Source: an uncultured Geobacteraceae bacterium
GTDB lineage: Bacteria; Desulfobacterota; Desulfuromonadia; Geobacterales; Pseudopelobacteraceae
Assembly: GCA_903876875.1 (NCBI GenBank)
Contig: CAIRBT010000065.1
Location: forward strand, 1-37,638
Direction of reading: 5' to 3'
Length of the DNA: 37,638 bases
In this document: positions 7,531-16,276 of the stretch, one piece after another
Position numbering within the stretch: position 1 is the stretch's first letter
Layout of the letters: every line of letters begins with the position of its first letter
The notes under the pieces: generated by a model
Seen by the model: only the letters and a program-made list of their open reading frames with translations
Database searches by the model: none
What the model was told of the DNA's origin: nothing
Translations under genes and position numbers: made by a program

Positions 7531-8052
7531 ATGACTGATTTGGAAGAACAAATCCCGGTAGGGAAAATTATCGGTACCCACGGCATTAAAGGGGTAGTGC
7601 GAGTTTTTTCCTATTCGGGAAACATTGAAAGTTTGCAGTGCGCTTCGACCGTATCCCTCACCGGAGTTGGCAATCGGGTATCGGAGTACGGAGTGAAAGG
7701 GGTATCCACCCATGGCACGGTTTTTTTGCTCACTCTGGATGGCTTTTCAGACATTAATGAAGTTCTTCCGCTAGTCGGTGCTGAAATCTGCCTGAAGCGA
7801 AGTCAGTTTCCGGCAACGGAAGAAGATGAGTATTACTGGAGAGACCTCATAGGGCTTTCCGTGTTCACCGATCAGGGACTGCTACTCGGCACTCTGATTG
7901 ATATTTTTGAAACCGGCAGTAGCGACATTTATGTGGTCAAAGGTGGGGAAAGGGAGTATTTAATTCCTGCCATTGCGGATGTTATTTCCCACGTTGATAT
8001 TTCAGGGAAACGCATGGTTATCACCCCCCTTGACGGCTTACTTGACCTATGA
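7531..8052 (+). CDS. rimM: 16S rRNA processing factor RimM
   Basis: RimM binds S19 and helps mature the 30S head. The 173 residues cover both expected domains: an N-terminal beta-barrel with [20 protein letters not shown] (residues 9-28), and a C-terminal PRC-barrel from about residue 92 with [17 protein letters not shown], a GSSDIYVV strand and [11 protein letters not shown], ending GLLDL. It abuts the KH gene and overlaps trmD by ATGA. Confidence 0.95.
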   Translation: MTDLEEQIPVGKIIGTHGIKGVVRVFSYSGNIESLQCASTVSLTGVGNRVSEYGVKGVSTHGTVFLLTLDGFSDINEVLPLVGAEICLKRSQFPATEEDEYYWRDLIGLSVFTDQGLLLGTLIDIFETGSSDIYVVKGGEREYLIPAIADVISHVDISGKRMVITPLDGLLDL

Positions 8053-8795
8053 AGTTTGACATATTGACCCTCTTTCCGGGGATGTTTTCGGGGCCGTTTG
8101 ACGAAAGCATCATCAAAAGAGCACAAGAAAAACAGCTCATTGACATTTCGTTGCACAATATCCGTTCGTGGGCAACCGATCGCCATCAGACTGCCGACGA
8201 CTCTCCCTATGGAGGCGGTGCCGGCATGGTCATGAAACCGGAACCGCTTGCCGCCTGCATAGAGACGGTAAAGGGGGACAATCCCCATTCCCGCGTTGTA
8301 CTGACCTCCCCCCAGGGAAGAAGACTAACCCATGGGGTAGCAGAGGAACTGTCCAACCTGTCCGGTTTAATACTGGTTTGTGGTCGCTATGAAGGGATCG
8401 ATGAACGGATTCGGATTCTCTATGCCGATGACGATATTTCCCTGGGTGATTTTGTTCTATCGGGGGGTGAGATTGCTGCCATGGCAATTGTCGATGCCAT
8501 TACCCGCTTGATACCGGGTGCCCTCGGCAGTGAGGAATCGGCTCGCTCAGACTCCTTCAGTGATGGACTTTTAGAATATCCTCAGTATACCCGTCCGGCC
8601 GATTTCAATGGCCATACGGTTCCTGAAGCACTGCTGTCGGGCAACCATGAACTGATCAGAAAATGGCGACGCAAAGAGTCCCTGAGAAAGACCCTGTCTT
8701 TGCGTCCCGATTTACTTAATCAGATCACCCTCACGGGAGAGGATCATAAACTTCTGAAGGAGATTCAGCGGGAGGTATCCATTGGCGACGAGTAA
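8049..8795 (+). CDS. trmD: tRNA (guanine-N1)-methyltransferase TrmD
   Basis: TrmD methylates G37 of tRNAs with S-adenosylmethionine, preventing +1 frameshifts. It is a knotted SPOUT enzyme working as a dimer. At 248 residues it is full length. Motifs: [13 protein letters not shown] at the start, [29 protein letters not shown], and the knot/SAM-binding segment [20 protein letters not shown], then a C-terminal domain with [11 protein letters not shown] and [19 protein letters not shown]. The ATG shares ATGA with the rimM stop, and the 3' end overlaps the next gene by 14 bases. Confidence 0.98.
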   Translation: MKFDILTLFPGMFSGPFDESIIKRAQEKQLIDISLHNIRSWATDRHQTADDSPYGGGAGMVMKPEPLAACIETVKGDNPHSRVVLTSPQGRRLTHGVAEELSNLSGLILVCGRYEGIDERIRILYADDDISLGDFVLSGGEIAAMAIVDAITRLIPGALGSEESARSDSFSDGLLEYPQYTRPADFNGHTVPEALLSGNHELIRKWRRKESLRKTLSLRPDLLNQITLTGEDHKLLKEIQREVSIGDE

Positions 8796-9345
8796 CCTTG
8801 CCATAGCATTAGTGCATTATCCGGTGTACAACAAACACCGTGAGATCGTCACCTCGGCTCTGACTAACCTGGATCAACACGATATTGCCCGCTCCTCTCG
8901 TACGTACGGGCTCAATCGTTTTTATATTGTCACCCCCGCCGTCGAACAGCAGAAACTGGCCGAACGGATTAGTGGCCATTGGCAGCAGGGGTGGGGAGCA
9001 GAGTATAATCCGGATCGGCGGGAAGCACTGGACATCGTGCGGGTTATACCAACCATTGCCCATGCCATTACCGATTTCCAGACTGGCTTTACTAAGCCGG
9101 TCACAACGGTGGTAACCGGTGCAGCTGCTCGGGATAATACCTTAACCTTCGCCTCATTCAGGGCACTGCTCGAAAAAGAGGATCACCCCTATCTGTTGCT
9201 GCTGGGAACCGGGTGGGGACTGACCGACGAATGTTTTGCAACGGCAGACAAAATACTCGAACCGATTTGCGGCAATGGTTCCTATAACCATCTTTCGGTT
9301 CGTTCTGCAGCGGCTATCATGCTTGACAGACTTACCGGAAATTAA
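8782..9345 (+). CDS. SPOUT-fold RNA methyltransferase (Methyltrn_RNA_4-type)
   Basis: A 187-residue predicted S-adenosylmethionine-dependent RNA methyltransferase of the family annotated only as RNA methyltransferase (PF09936 type). Visible landmarks: [24 protein letters not shown] N-terminus, [29 protein letters not shown], and a knot-like SAM site [14 protein letters not shown] followed by [20 protein letters not shown]. The target base is not known. It begins with TTG at 8782, supported by GGGAGGT at 8770-8776 and by the 14-base overlap with trmD. Placement between trmD and rplS suggests a tRNA or rRNA substrate, which is inference. Confidence 0.88.
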   Translation: MATSNLAIALVHYPVYNKHREIVTSALTNLDQHDIARSSRTYGLNRFYIVTPAVEQQKLAERISGHWQQGWGAEYNPDRREALDIVRVIPTIAHAITDFQTGFTKPVTTVVTGAAARDNTLTFASFRALLEKEDHPYLLLLGTGWGLTDECFATADKILEPICGNGSYNHLSVRSAAAIMLDRLTGN

Positions 9346-9401
9346 TGCAGAAATAGACTACCAACACACACAAGCAGCATCATACAGGAGGAAGGTACCC
9401 A

Positions 9402-9761
9402 ATGAATACCATCGATTTTCTTGAATTTGACCAAATGAAAAAAAACGTAATCCCTTTCAAAGTAGGGGATACCGTAAAAGTACATGTTAAAATTGTTGAG
9501 GGTGACAAGCAGCGTATCCAGGCATATCAGGGCGTCTGCATTGCCCGTCAGAACGGTGGCATTCGTGAAACCTTTACTGTACGTAAAATTTCTAACGGTA
9601 TCGGCGTGGAAAGAACCTTCCCGCTCCACTCCCCTAACATCGAAACCATCGAAGTCATGGTACGCGGTCATGTCCGTCGTGCCAAACTGTACTACCTCCG
9701 CAAATTGCGCGGTAAAGCAGCCAGGATTCGTGAGAAAAAATACGTACCGGTTGCCAAGTAG
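9402..9761 (+). CDS. rplS: Large-subunit ribosomal protein L19
   Basis: L19 lies at the 30S-50S interface. The 119 residues are the usual length. Landmarks: [36 protein letters not shown], the conserved [30 protein letters not shown] and [27 protein letters not shown] (9386-9391) lies ten bases before the ATG. It is the last ribosomal gene of the ffh cluster and is followed four bases later by a hairpin terminator. Confidence 0.98.
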   Translation: MNTIDFLEFDQMKKNVIPFKVGDTVKVHVKIVEGDKQRIQAYQGVCIARQNGGIRETFTVRKISNGIGVERTFPLHSPNIETIEVMVRGHVRRAKLYYLRKLRGKAARIREKKYVPVAK

Positions 9762-9765
9762 CCCC

Positions 9766-9795
9766 AAAAGCCCCGCCTATGCGGGGCTTTTTTTA
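9766..9795 (+). terminator. Intrinsic terminator after rplS
   Basis: Arms 9766-9776 and 9781-9791 (AAAAGCCCCGC / GCGGGGCTTTT) around the loop CTAT, followed by a T run to 9794. It lies in the 52-base gap before rnhB, so rnhB needs read-through or a promoter inside the upstream genes. Confidence 0.9.
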
Positions 9796-9813
9796 CGTTA
9801 CCACGGAGCCCCC

Positions 9814-10467
9814 ATGCCGAAACAACAGTGCAAACTTTTCCCACCTCCCCCCCGCGACACCCTCGCCTTTGAAAAAGCGGCCGGGCTGAACGGCTACTCT
9901 GCTATTACCGGCATTGACGAAGCGGGACGGGGGCCACTGGCCGGCCCGGTCACGGCGGCGGCGGTCATACTGCCGGTCGGGCTTATGCTTACCGGAGTTG
10001 ACGATTCTAAGAAACTTACCCCGGAAAAACGGGAGGCACTCTACTCTCTCATCATGAACCACGCCATTTCAGTCGGTGTGGCCTCCGTTCCCCCGGCTGA
10101 AATTGACCGTATCAACATTCTTCAGGCAACCCGCCTGGCCATGCTGACAGCGGTAGAACAACTGTCACCCACGCCTGACTTACTGCTTATTGATGGTATT
10201 TCAACAATAGAATCACCGCTCCCCCAGCGAACCATCAAAAAAGGGGATTCCCTCAGCCTGTCAATAGCCGCCGCTTCCATTATCGCCAAAGTCACCCGTG
10301 ACCGTTATATGATCGAAATGGATTCTGTCTATCCGGGGTATGGCTTTTCCCGACACAAGGGGTACGGAAGCACCGTCCATCTGGAAGCAATCAAACGTCT
10401 CGGTCCCTGCCCCATCCATCGCCTGACCTTTGCCGGTGTCAAAGAATGGTTACCCCCCCTTGTCTAA
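9814..10467 (+). CDS. rnhB: Ribonuclease HII
   Basis: RNase HII removes RNA, including single ribonucleotides, from RNA-DNA hybrids. The 217 residues contain the catalytic Asp-Glu start motif GIDEAGRGPLAGPV (about residues 34-47), VDDSKKLTPEKRE, a third Asp in LLIDGI, and the helix SIAAASIIAKVTRD with YGFSRHKGYGS. The start at 9814 is chosen over a longer frame that would overlap all of rplS; GGAG at 9805-9808 fits. It directly follows the rplS terminator and may be expressed by read-through. Confidence 0.96.
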   Translation: MPKQQCKLFPPPPRDTLAFEKAAGLNGYSAITGIDEAGRGPLAGPVTAAAVILPVGLMLTGVDDSKKLTPEKREALYSLIMNHAISVGVASVPPAEIDRINILQATRLAMLTAVEQLSPTPDLLLIDGISTIESPLPQRTIKKGDSLSLSIAAASIIAKVTRDRYMIEMDSVYPGYGFSRHKGYGSTVHLEAIKRLGPCPIHRLTFAGVKEWLPPLV

Positions 10468-10476
10468 AAAAATGCA

Positions 10477-10505
10477 TTGCAAACTTCTAAAGTTAATCTT
10501 ATAAC
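10477..10505 (+). promoter_or_regulatory. Possible promoter for the GspE-like/HDOD pair
   Basis: TTGCAA (10477-10482), 17-base spacer, TATAAC (10500-10505, five of six). The predicted start falls at about 10512, on the first ATG, and no clear ribosome binding site is present, so translation could be leaderless or begin elsewhere. Confidence 0.35.
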
Positions 10506-10511
10506 ATCACC

Positions 10512-12440
10512 ATGGAATATATGAATCCTCTTCAACAAAGTGCTCCACCCTCCCCCTCCCCCTCTCCGGCCACTTCGAGTGAGGCGGGAATAATCGCATT
10601 AGTTCTCCTTGAACAGCAGATTATTTCTCTGGAGCAGGTTACGTATGCACTCCGTGTTCGCAAAAAGATTGCTACTCCGAAAACCATGCTGCAAACGCTG
10701 GTTGACCTGGGCTATGTTACCAATGAGAAGGCCAAGGAGACGCTCAGATCAACAAAGCTCAATATCCGTCTTGGGGATCTGCTTTTAGAGCTTGGCTATA
10801 TCTCGGAGAATGATCTTCGTCAGGCACTTGGCATGCAGAAGGAGCTGGGAGACAGCAAACGACTCGGGGAAGTCCTCATTGAGGGGGGCTTCATTGAAGA
10901 GCGACGGTTCCTGGAAACCCTCTCCTATCAGGTCGGATTCCCGGTTGTTACCGTCAATTTCAGCAAGCTCGACAAATCGCTTTTCAGCATTATTCCCGAA
11001 TCTGTCTGTGAAGAATTCGACATAATGCCGCTTAACAAAGAAGATGGCAGAATTGTCGTCGCCTTTGCCGACCCCCTTGACCACAAAGCAATTAGTGCCG
11101 CAGAGCGTTTTTTTGGCAAGAACTACCAACCGGTGATCGTTTCAAAATCCTCGATCAAGGAGATTCTGGCCGCTCGCCAGCAGAGTGCCGAACCGGTTGC
11201 AAATGCCTCGGACGACACGACCATCATTGGAATTATCAACACGCTCTTTGATGATGCCATTCAGGAGGGGGCAAGCGACATCCATATTGAACCGATGCTT
11301 GACCGCCTCAGGGTTCGTTTCAGACGTGACGGAGTCATGCAACATCACAAGGACTTTCCAAAGGTGCTTGCTCCGCCGATTGCCTCCCGTATCAAGATTA
11401 TGGGACAGGCCGATATTACGGAAAAACGGCGCCATCAAGATGCCCGTATTCTTTTTCCAAGCAGGAAGCATGGCATCAGCCTGGATTTACGCGTATCATT
11501 TTTTGTCACTATCTATGGAGAAACCATTGTCCTGCGACTCTTGAGCAGCAAGACGACCCTGCTGGATCTGAAAGAGATCGGCATGGCTCCCACCATGCTG
11601 GAGCGGTTTATCTATGAAGCCGTGGACTCCCCCACCGGTGTCATGATCATTACCGGCCCCACGGGAAGTGGCAAGACCAATACCCTCTACAGCTGCGTCG
11701 ACTATTTGAATGATATCCATACCAGTATTATTACGGCCGAAGATCCGGTGGAAATCGTCATTGACGGCATCTGTCAATGCTCGATAAATCCCAAAATTGG
11801 CGTTACCTTTGAAGAGACACTCCGCCATATTGTCCGTCAGGATCCGGATGTTATCGTACTCGGAGAAGTGCGGGACAGGTTTTCTGCCGAAACCGCCATT
11901 GAAGCGGCCCTCACTGGCCACAAAGTTCTTACCACATTCCATACGGAAGACAGTATCGGTGCCCTGGTTCGCCTGCTCACCATGCAGATAGAGTCGTTCC
12001 TGATTGCCTCCACCCTAACCTGTGTGGTCGCACAGCGCCTTCTGCGCAGGGTATGTCATACCTGTGCGGAGCCTTACACCCCCACCCCCCTCGAGTTGAG
12101 CAGAATGTACGTGACGTCAATGGATGTTGCCGGTGCCAATTTTATGCAGGGACGAGGGTGCAAAGCCTGCCGTTTCAGCGGCTACAGCGGCCGTATCGGC
12201 GTTTTTGAATTATTAATCCTCAATGAATCACTCAGACAGGCCATCCTTGAGAACAAGAGCTCCCTTGAAATTCGTAAGATGGCTATTGAATCCGCAGGAT
12301 TGATCTCACTGTTCGAAGATGGGCTCGTCAAGGCATCCCAGGGAAAGGTTTCCGTACAGGAAATCATTACTGACCTGCCTAAACTCGGCAAACCCCGTCC
12401 GTTGGGAGAGTTGCGACGAATATTAGGAGTAGTTGAATGA
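10512..12440 (+). CDS. GspE/PilB-family secretion ATPase with MshEN c-di-GMP-binding domain
   Basis: A cytoplasmic hexameric-type ATPase of type II secretion/type IV pilus systems, 642 residues. The N-terminal region has two back-to-back MshEN motifs: residues 86-109 (RLG, LL, G, YI, L, L, Q in register) and 117-140 (RLG, VL, G, FI, L, L, Q). The ATPase domain has SDIHIEPMLDRLRVRFR (from about residue 255), Walker A GPTGSGKTN (about 383), an Asp box AEDPVE, Walker B DVIVLGEVRD, a His box TTFHTED, and a zinc CxxC...CxxC pair (VCHTC, GCKAC). No pilC, pilT or pilus genes are nearby, so the machine it drives is unknown. An ATG at 10521 is an alternative start. It overlaps the HDOD gene by four bases. 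Confidence 0.92.
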   Translation: MEYMNPLQQSAPPSPSPSPATSSEAGIIALVLLEQQIISLEQVTYALRVRKKIATPKTMLQTLVDLGYVTNEKAKETLRSTKLNIRLGDLLLELGYISENDLRQALGMQKELGDSKRLGEVLIEGGFIEERRFLETLSYQVGFPVVTVNFSKLDKSLFSIIPESVCEEFDIMPLNKEDGRIVVAFADPLDHKAISAAERFFGKNYQPVIVSKSSIKEILAARQQSAEPVANASDDTTIIGIINTLFDDAIQEGASDIHIEPMLDRLRVRFRRDGVMQHHKDFPKVLAPPIASRIKIMGQADITEKRRHQDARILFPSRKHGISLDLRVSFFVTIYGETIVLRLLSSKTTLLDLKEIGMAPTMLERFIYEAVDSPTGVMIITGPTGSGKTNTLYSCVDYLNDIHTSIITAEDPVEIVIDGICQCSINPKIGVTFEETLRHIVRQDPDVIVLGEVRDRFSAETAIEAALTGHKVLTTFHTEDSIGALVRLLTMQIESFLIASTLTCVVAQRLLRRVCHTCAEPYTPTPLELSRMYVTSMDVAGANFMQGRGCKACRFSGYSGRIGVFELLILNESLRQAILENKSSLEIRKMAIESAGLISLFEDGLVKASQGKVSVQEIITDLPKLGKPRPLGELRRILGVVE

Positions 12441-13279
12441 AAGCGGAAAAACCGATTATCACCCTCATTCAGGATCGACTTGCCGGTGATCTCTCAAACC
12501 TGCCGGTTTTTAATTCGGTGGCGGTGCGTCTCCAGCAAACACTTTCCGGTGGTAACTTCAGTATTGACACCATCATTGAACTTATCAGCGAAGACCAATC
12601 CCTCGCCAGTAAGATCCTTAAAGTTGCCAACTCCAGCTACTACGCCGGTCTTTCAAAGGTTGCCGTCATCAAAGATGCCATCGTGCGTTTGGGTGCCCAG
12701 GAAATCGCCAACATGGCAATGATGGCATCCCAGTATGAAAGTTACCAGTCGGCAAACGAAGTACTAAACCAGAAAATGATGGCACTCTGGGGTCATGCGC
12801 TTTCGTGTGCTGTGGGAGCAAAATGGGTTGCACGCAAGGCAGGCTATCCGGCAATTGGCTCCGAAGCGTTCATGGGGGGATTGCTCCATGACATCGGCAA
12901 ACTGGCACTGCTAAAGGTCATGGATGATATTGTCCGGTCGAAGGAAACCAGCATGAGACTGACCGAACCGTTGGTTGATGAGATTCTTCAGACGCTCCAC
13001 GAAAAGGTGGGCTATAACCTGATGCGTTCCTGGAATCTCCCGGAAAGCTATTCCTCCATCGCCATGGAACATCATAAAGAGGATTTTGACATCACGAACA
13101 TTCTGCTGGTTACCGTACGTTTGGCTAATGTGACCTGTAAGAAAGTTGGCAAGTCCCTTATACCCGACCCGGATATTTCACTGGTGCTCCTGCCGGAGGT
13201 ACAGGCTTTGGGGCTGAAGGAAATTACTCTGGCAGAGTTGGAAATTGTTATCGAAGATGCGGGAGATGTTACCCAATAG
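12437..13279 (+). CDS. HDOD-domain signalling protein
   Basis: A 280-residue protein nearly filled by an HDOD domain: LSNLPVFNSVAVRLQQTL at the N-terminus, EDQSLASKILKVANSSYY, KDAIVRLGAQEIANMAMM, and an HD-type GLLHDIGKLALL at about residues 149-160, then AMEHHKEDFDI. HDOD proteins are regulators linked to chemotaxis, c-di-GMP signalling and motility, with little evidence of catalysis. Its ATG overlaps the TGA of the GspE-like gene (ATGA), so the two are co-translated, suggesting it acts on the same secretion or pilus apparatus. Confidence 0.9.
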   Translation: MKAEKPIITLIQDRLAGDLSNLPVFNSVAVRLQQTLSGGNFSIDTIIELISEDQSLASKILKVANSSYYAGLSKVAVIKDAIVRLGAQEIANMAMMASQYESYQSANEVLNQKMMALWGHALSCAVGAKWVARKAGYPAIGSEAFMGGLLHDIGKLALLKVMDDIVRSKETSMRLTEPLVDEILQTLHEKVGYNLMRSWNLPESYSSIAMEHHKEDFDITNILLVTVRLANVTCKKVGKSLIPDPDISLVLLPEVQALGLKEITLAELEIVIEDAGDVTQ

Positions 13280-13285
13280 ACCGTT

Positions 13286-14254
13286 TCAGTTTTTCAGGTA
13301 ATTACGCACGGCCCGGTTATGTTCATCAAGGGTGAGGGAAAAATAGTGGGTGCCATCCTGCCGGGCCACGAAATAATAATAATCACTTTTTGCCGGATTC
13401 AGTACCGCCCGAATGGCATCAATCCCCGGATTGCCAATGGGGCCGGGGGGTAACCCTTTTATTACATAGGTATTGTATGGTGATTTCCGCACCACATCGG
13501 CCTTAGTCACCTTGCCGCCAAAGGCTCGCATTCCATATACGGCCGTAGGATCACTTTGGAGCGGCATGCCAACCTTGAGGCGGTTCAGAAATACCGAAGC
13601 GATCAGTGGTCTCTCAGCGGGAGTGACCGCTTCCTTTTCAATGAGGGAGGCCAAGGTCACCACTTCCTGTCGGGAGAGCCCACCACCACCGTTCCCCGTT
13701 GCCCATTCTCCTGAGACCTTTCTGAACTGGCTGACCATCTGCTCGATCAGCTGTTCTTCGCTGACGTTTCTGACGATGTTATAGGTGGCAGGGTAGAGAT
13801 ACCCCTCAACACTGTCCGCCCCGATAGCCAGCCGCAACAGGAGTGCTTTGTCACGGCATTTTTTAAGAAATTTTTCTTTATCCACATACCCCTTCTGCCC
13901 CAGCAGTTCGGCAACCTGATAGATGGAATACCCTTCAGGAAGGGCAAATTTCCGGAAATCCACATCTCCGGCGACAATTTTACCGAGAATTTTATCCGGT
14001 GCCATGCCGTCGGTAAAACGGTACTCCCCCGCTTTAAGTCGATGGGCATCACCACGAAGCCGGGTCAATATAAAGAAATGCCAGGAACTCCGGATGACCC
14101 CCTTCCCCTTCAGTTCAGCGGCGAGCCGACGAATGCCGCTCCCCGGGGGAAAGGAGACATCACTGACCACGGATCCATCACCGGGGGGGACGAAAAGACA
14201 AAACAGGTACCAGAGGAGCAGTGACGCCAGAAGAAGACGGACGGCAGCAACCAT
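13286..14254 (-). CDS. mltG: Endolytic murein transglycosylase MltG
   Basis: MltG is an inner-membrane enzyme that cuts nascent glycan strands and sets their length. The 322 residues start with a membrane anchor (about residues 3-22), then a LysM-like segment with VSFPPGSGIRRLAAELKGKGVI, PEGYSIYQVAELL and EGYLYPATYNI, and the YceG catalytic region LASLIEKEA with the likely catalytic Glu206, VFLNRLKVGMPLQSDPT and SPYNTYVIKGLPPGPI. The start codon overlaps the apgM stop by one base (TAATG), so apgM-mltG form an operon. Confidence 0.95.
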   Translation of the reverse strand: MVAAVRLLLASLLLWYLFCLFVPPGDGSVVSDVSFPPGSGIRRLAAELKGKGVIRSSWHFFILTRLRGDAHRLKAGEYRFTDGMAPDKILGKIVAGDVDFRKFALPEGYSIYQVAELLGQKGYVDKEKFLKKCRDKALLLRLAIGADSVEGYLYPATYNIVRNVSEEQLIEQMVSQFRKVSGEWATGNGGGGLSRQEVVTLASLIEKEAVTPAERPLIASVFLNRLKVGMPLQSDPTAVYGMRAFGGKVTKADVVRKSPYNTYVIKGLPPGPIGNPGIDAIRAVLNPAKSDYYYFVARQDGTHYFSLTLDEHNRAVRNYLKN

Positions 14255-15447
14255 TAACTAATCAACAGCGGCAGCAGTGCGTGCCCCTCAACCAGCAACC
14301 CGGTTCCTTTTGCATCTATTTCACTGTAGGCAGCCGCGCCATTACCGGTAGCCGTGTCACTCCGAAAAAGAGCAAAGGGAACCGGATCGGAGGTGTGGGT
14401 CATCAGCTTGACCGGAGTCGGATGATCCGGCATGCAAAGGATCCGGTAATCGGCATATTTTTTCATCCCTTCGAGCACCGTTCCGACTACCTGGCGATCA
14501 AAATCTTCGATGGCTTTCAGCTTGTGTTCCATATTACCGGCGTGTGACGCCTCGTCCGGTGCCTCAACATGAACATAGACAAAGTCGTGCACTTCAAGGG
14601 CTGTCAGAGCCGCCTCCGCCTTACCCTGGTAGTTGGTATCGATATAGCCGGTGGCACCTTCCACAGAGATACTTTCAAGACCGGCACAGATCCCTATCCC
14701 CTTGATCAGATCCACCGCCGAGATAACCGCACCGCTCAAGGAAAACTTTTCTTTAAAGTTTTGAATACGAGGTACCGTACCATGGCCCCATAACCAGACC
14801 GAGTTGGCCGGCAGAGCACCCCGCTCTTTCCGTTGTTGGTTAACCGGATGGGCGTGAAGCACCATCTGCGCATGGTTCATTATATTATTCAAACGGTCAG
14901 CACCGTCACCGGTGGGGAGTGCATCAACAACCGACTTTCCGGTTATATCATGGGGCGGTATGGTGCGCATGCCATCTTTTCCGCGGCGCCAGACCATCAG
15001 ATGCCGATAACCGACACCGGGATAGAACTCAATCTCTTCATTTCCCAGCTCTCTCTGTAAGGTTTCAACCAGCTCCCTGGCTTCGGGGGAAGAGATATGA
15101 CCGGCAGAGAAATCCTGCATATAGATGGCACTCCCTTGTGGTTTAAGGGTCACCAGATTCATGCGGAACGCCACATCGTCGGGGCCAAGGGTGACCCCCA
15201 TGCTGATGGCCTCCAAGGGAGAACGACCGGTATAGCAGCTCCTCGGGTCATAGCCGAACACCGAAAGATTGGCCACATCGCTGCCGGGAGGGAGTCCCTC
15301 GGGAACCGTATGTGCCAGACCAACCTGGCCATGGCGAGCCATAAAATCCATATTGGGTGTTGTGGCATACTGGAGTGGTGTTTTGTTACCAAGCTGACTA
15401 TAGGAAATATCTGACATGCCATCGCCAAGCAGTATGAGAACCTTCAT
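14254..15447 (-). CDS. apgM: Cofactor-independent phosphoglycerate mutase, archaeal-type (ApgM)
   Basis: Interconverts 3- and 2-phosphoglycerate in glycolysis/gluconeogenesis using two metal ions and a phosphoserine intermediate. The 397 residues match the ApgM family rather than the 510-residue GpmI. Motifs: LLGDGMSD (metal Asp, residues 5-12), PPGSDVANLSVFGYDP with the nucleophilic Ser about residue 56, EAPDEASHAGNMEHKLKAIE, and MPDHPTPVKLMTHTSDPVPF near the C-terminus. Some relatives are named homoserine kinase in old annotation. A TTGACA promoter lies upstream; AAAGG precedes the ATG. Confidence 0.94.
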   Translation of the reverse strand: MKVLILLGDGMSDISYSQLGNKTPLQYATTPNMDFMARHGQVGLAHTVPEGLPPGSDVANLSVFGYDPRSCYTGRSPLEAISMGVTLGPDDVAFRMNLVTLKPQGSAIYMQDFSAGHISSPEARELVETLQRELGNEEIEFYPGVGYRHLMVWRRGKDGMRTIPPHDITGKSVVDALPTGDGADRLNNIMNHAQMVLHAHPVNQQRKERGALPANSVWLWGHGTVPRIQNFKEKFSLSGAVISAVDLIKGIGICAGLESISVEGATGYIDTNYQGKAEAALTALEVHDFVYVHVEAPDEASHAGNMEHKLKAIEDFDRQVVGTVLEGMKKYADYRILCMPDHPTPVKLMTHTSDPVPFALFRSDTATGNGAAAYSEIDAKGTGLLVEGHALLPLLIS

Positions 15448-15484
15448 AAAAACCTTTCAAAGTAAAAATAGAGTTACCAGCCAC

Positions 15485-15514
15485 ATATTAGTTGCCATCG
15501 GTACCGTTTGTCAA
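15485..15514 (-). promoter_or_regulatory. Sigma-70 type promoter for apgM-mltG
   Basis: On the - strand, TTGACA (15514-15509) is followed after 18 bases by TAATAT (15490-15485). It lies about 40 bases upstream of the apgM ATG. Confidence 0.5.
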
Positions 15515-15530
15515 TGTAATCACGCACTGT

Positions 15531-16166
15531 TTATGCTTGATTGTGGGTGGAAACAGACAGACTTTCTCCATACTGTTCCGGAAGCACCACGCCGCCGGAC
15601 ACCACAAACTTTACCGCATCCTCAACGGTCATTCCACTCTCATACACCTCATGTTCCTGAAACCAGAGCGCAAAACCGGACGTGGGGTTCGGCATGGTTG
15701 GTACATAGACAATCAGGTACTTCGTGCCATCGTGAACCACCCCGGCGGTGACAAAACCGATGGCTCTGACACCGGGACGGGGCCACTCCACAAATACCGC
15801 ACGCCGATAGGAGGCTCCCCCCTCACTGAATACCTTGGTTAACTGTTTGCTCGAGGAGTAAATTGACTTTACCAGGGGGATCCGTGACAGAAAATTGTCA
15901 CCCATTATCAGCATTCGCTTACCAATTACATTGGTAGCAAAAAGACCGGTCAGATAGATGACCAGAAAAGCCGTAATCATGCCGATACCGGGGATGTGCC
16001 CGATATTTCTGCCGGACAGTTCCATGAGGTTGTCCAGTGGGCTTCCCAGTATTCCATCCGCAAAGTTAAAGAGGAATTTCAGAATAAAAATAGTGATACC
16101 AAAGGGAATGACGATGAATATTCCCGGTAGAAATGTTCCCTTGAGATGCTTTATCATACCCTTCAT
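15531..16166 (-). CDS. DUF502 membrane protein
   Basis: A 211-residue protein of the DUF502 family, common in bacteria and of unknown function. It has two membrane segments (about residues 10-33 and 56-80), the conserved GxxIxxPxxIT-like segment LPGIFIVIPFGITI, the linker IPLVKSIYSSSKQL, and a soluble beta-rich part with VPTMPNPTSGFALWF. GGAGA precedes both an ATG at 16166 and a GTG at 16169; the ATG is taken here. It reads in the same direction as apgM-mltG but is separated from them by 83 bases carrying the apgM promoter. Confidence 0.88.
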   Translation of the reverse strand: MKGMIKHLKGTFLPGIFIVIPFGITIFILKFLFNFADGILGSPLDNLMELSGRNIGHIPGIGMITAFLVIYLTGLFATNVIGKRMLIMGDNFLSRIPLVKSIYSSSKQLTKVFSEGGASYRRAVFVEWPRPGVRAIGFVTAGVVHDGTKYLIVYVPTMPNPTSGFALWFQEHEVYESGMTVEDAVKFVVSGGVVLPEQYGESLSVSTHNQA

Positions 16167-16276
16167 CACACGTTCTCCAGTGGAGTTGCACTGCTTCCCT
16201 TATTTCGTTCCTTGCGTAAATACAATATAATCTGTAGTATCAATACACCAAAAACCCCTCGCCTGTCACGGCGGTA

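Noticed and set aside
9484-9813. Upstream in-frame extension of rnhB
   Set aside because: It lies across rplS in another frame and over the terminator; the ATG at 9814 has a ribosome binding site and gives normal RNase HII length.
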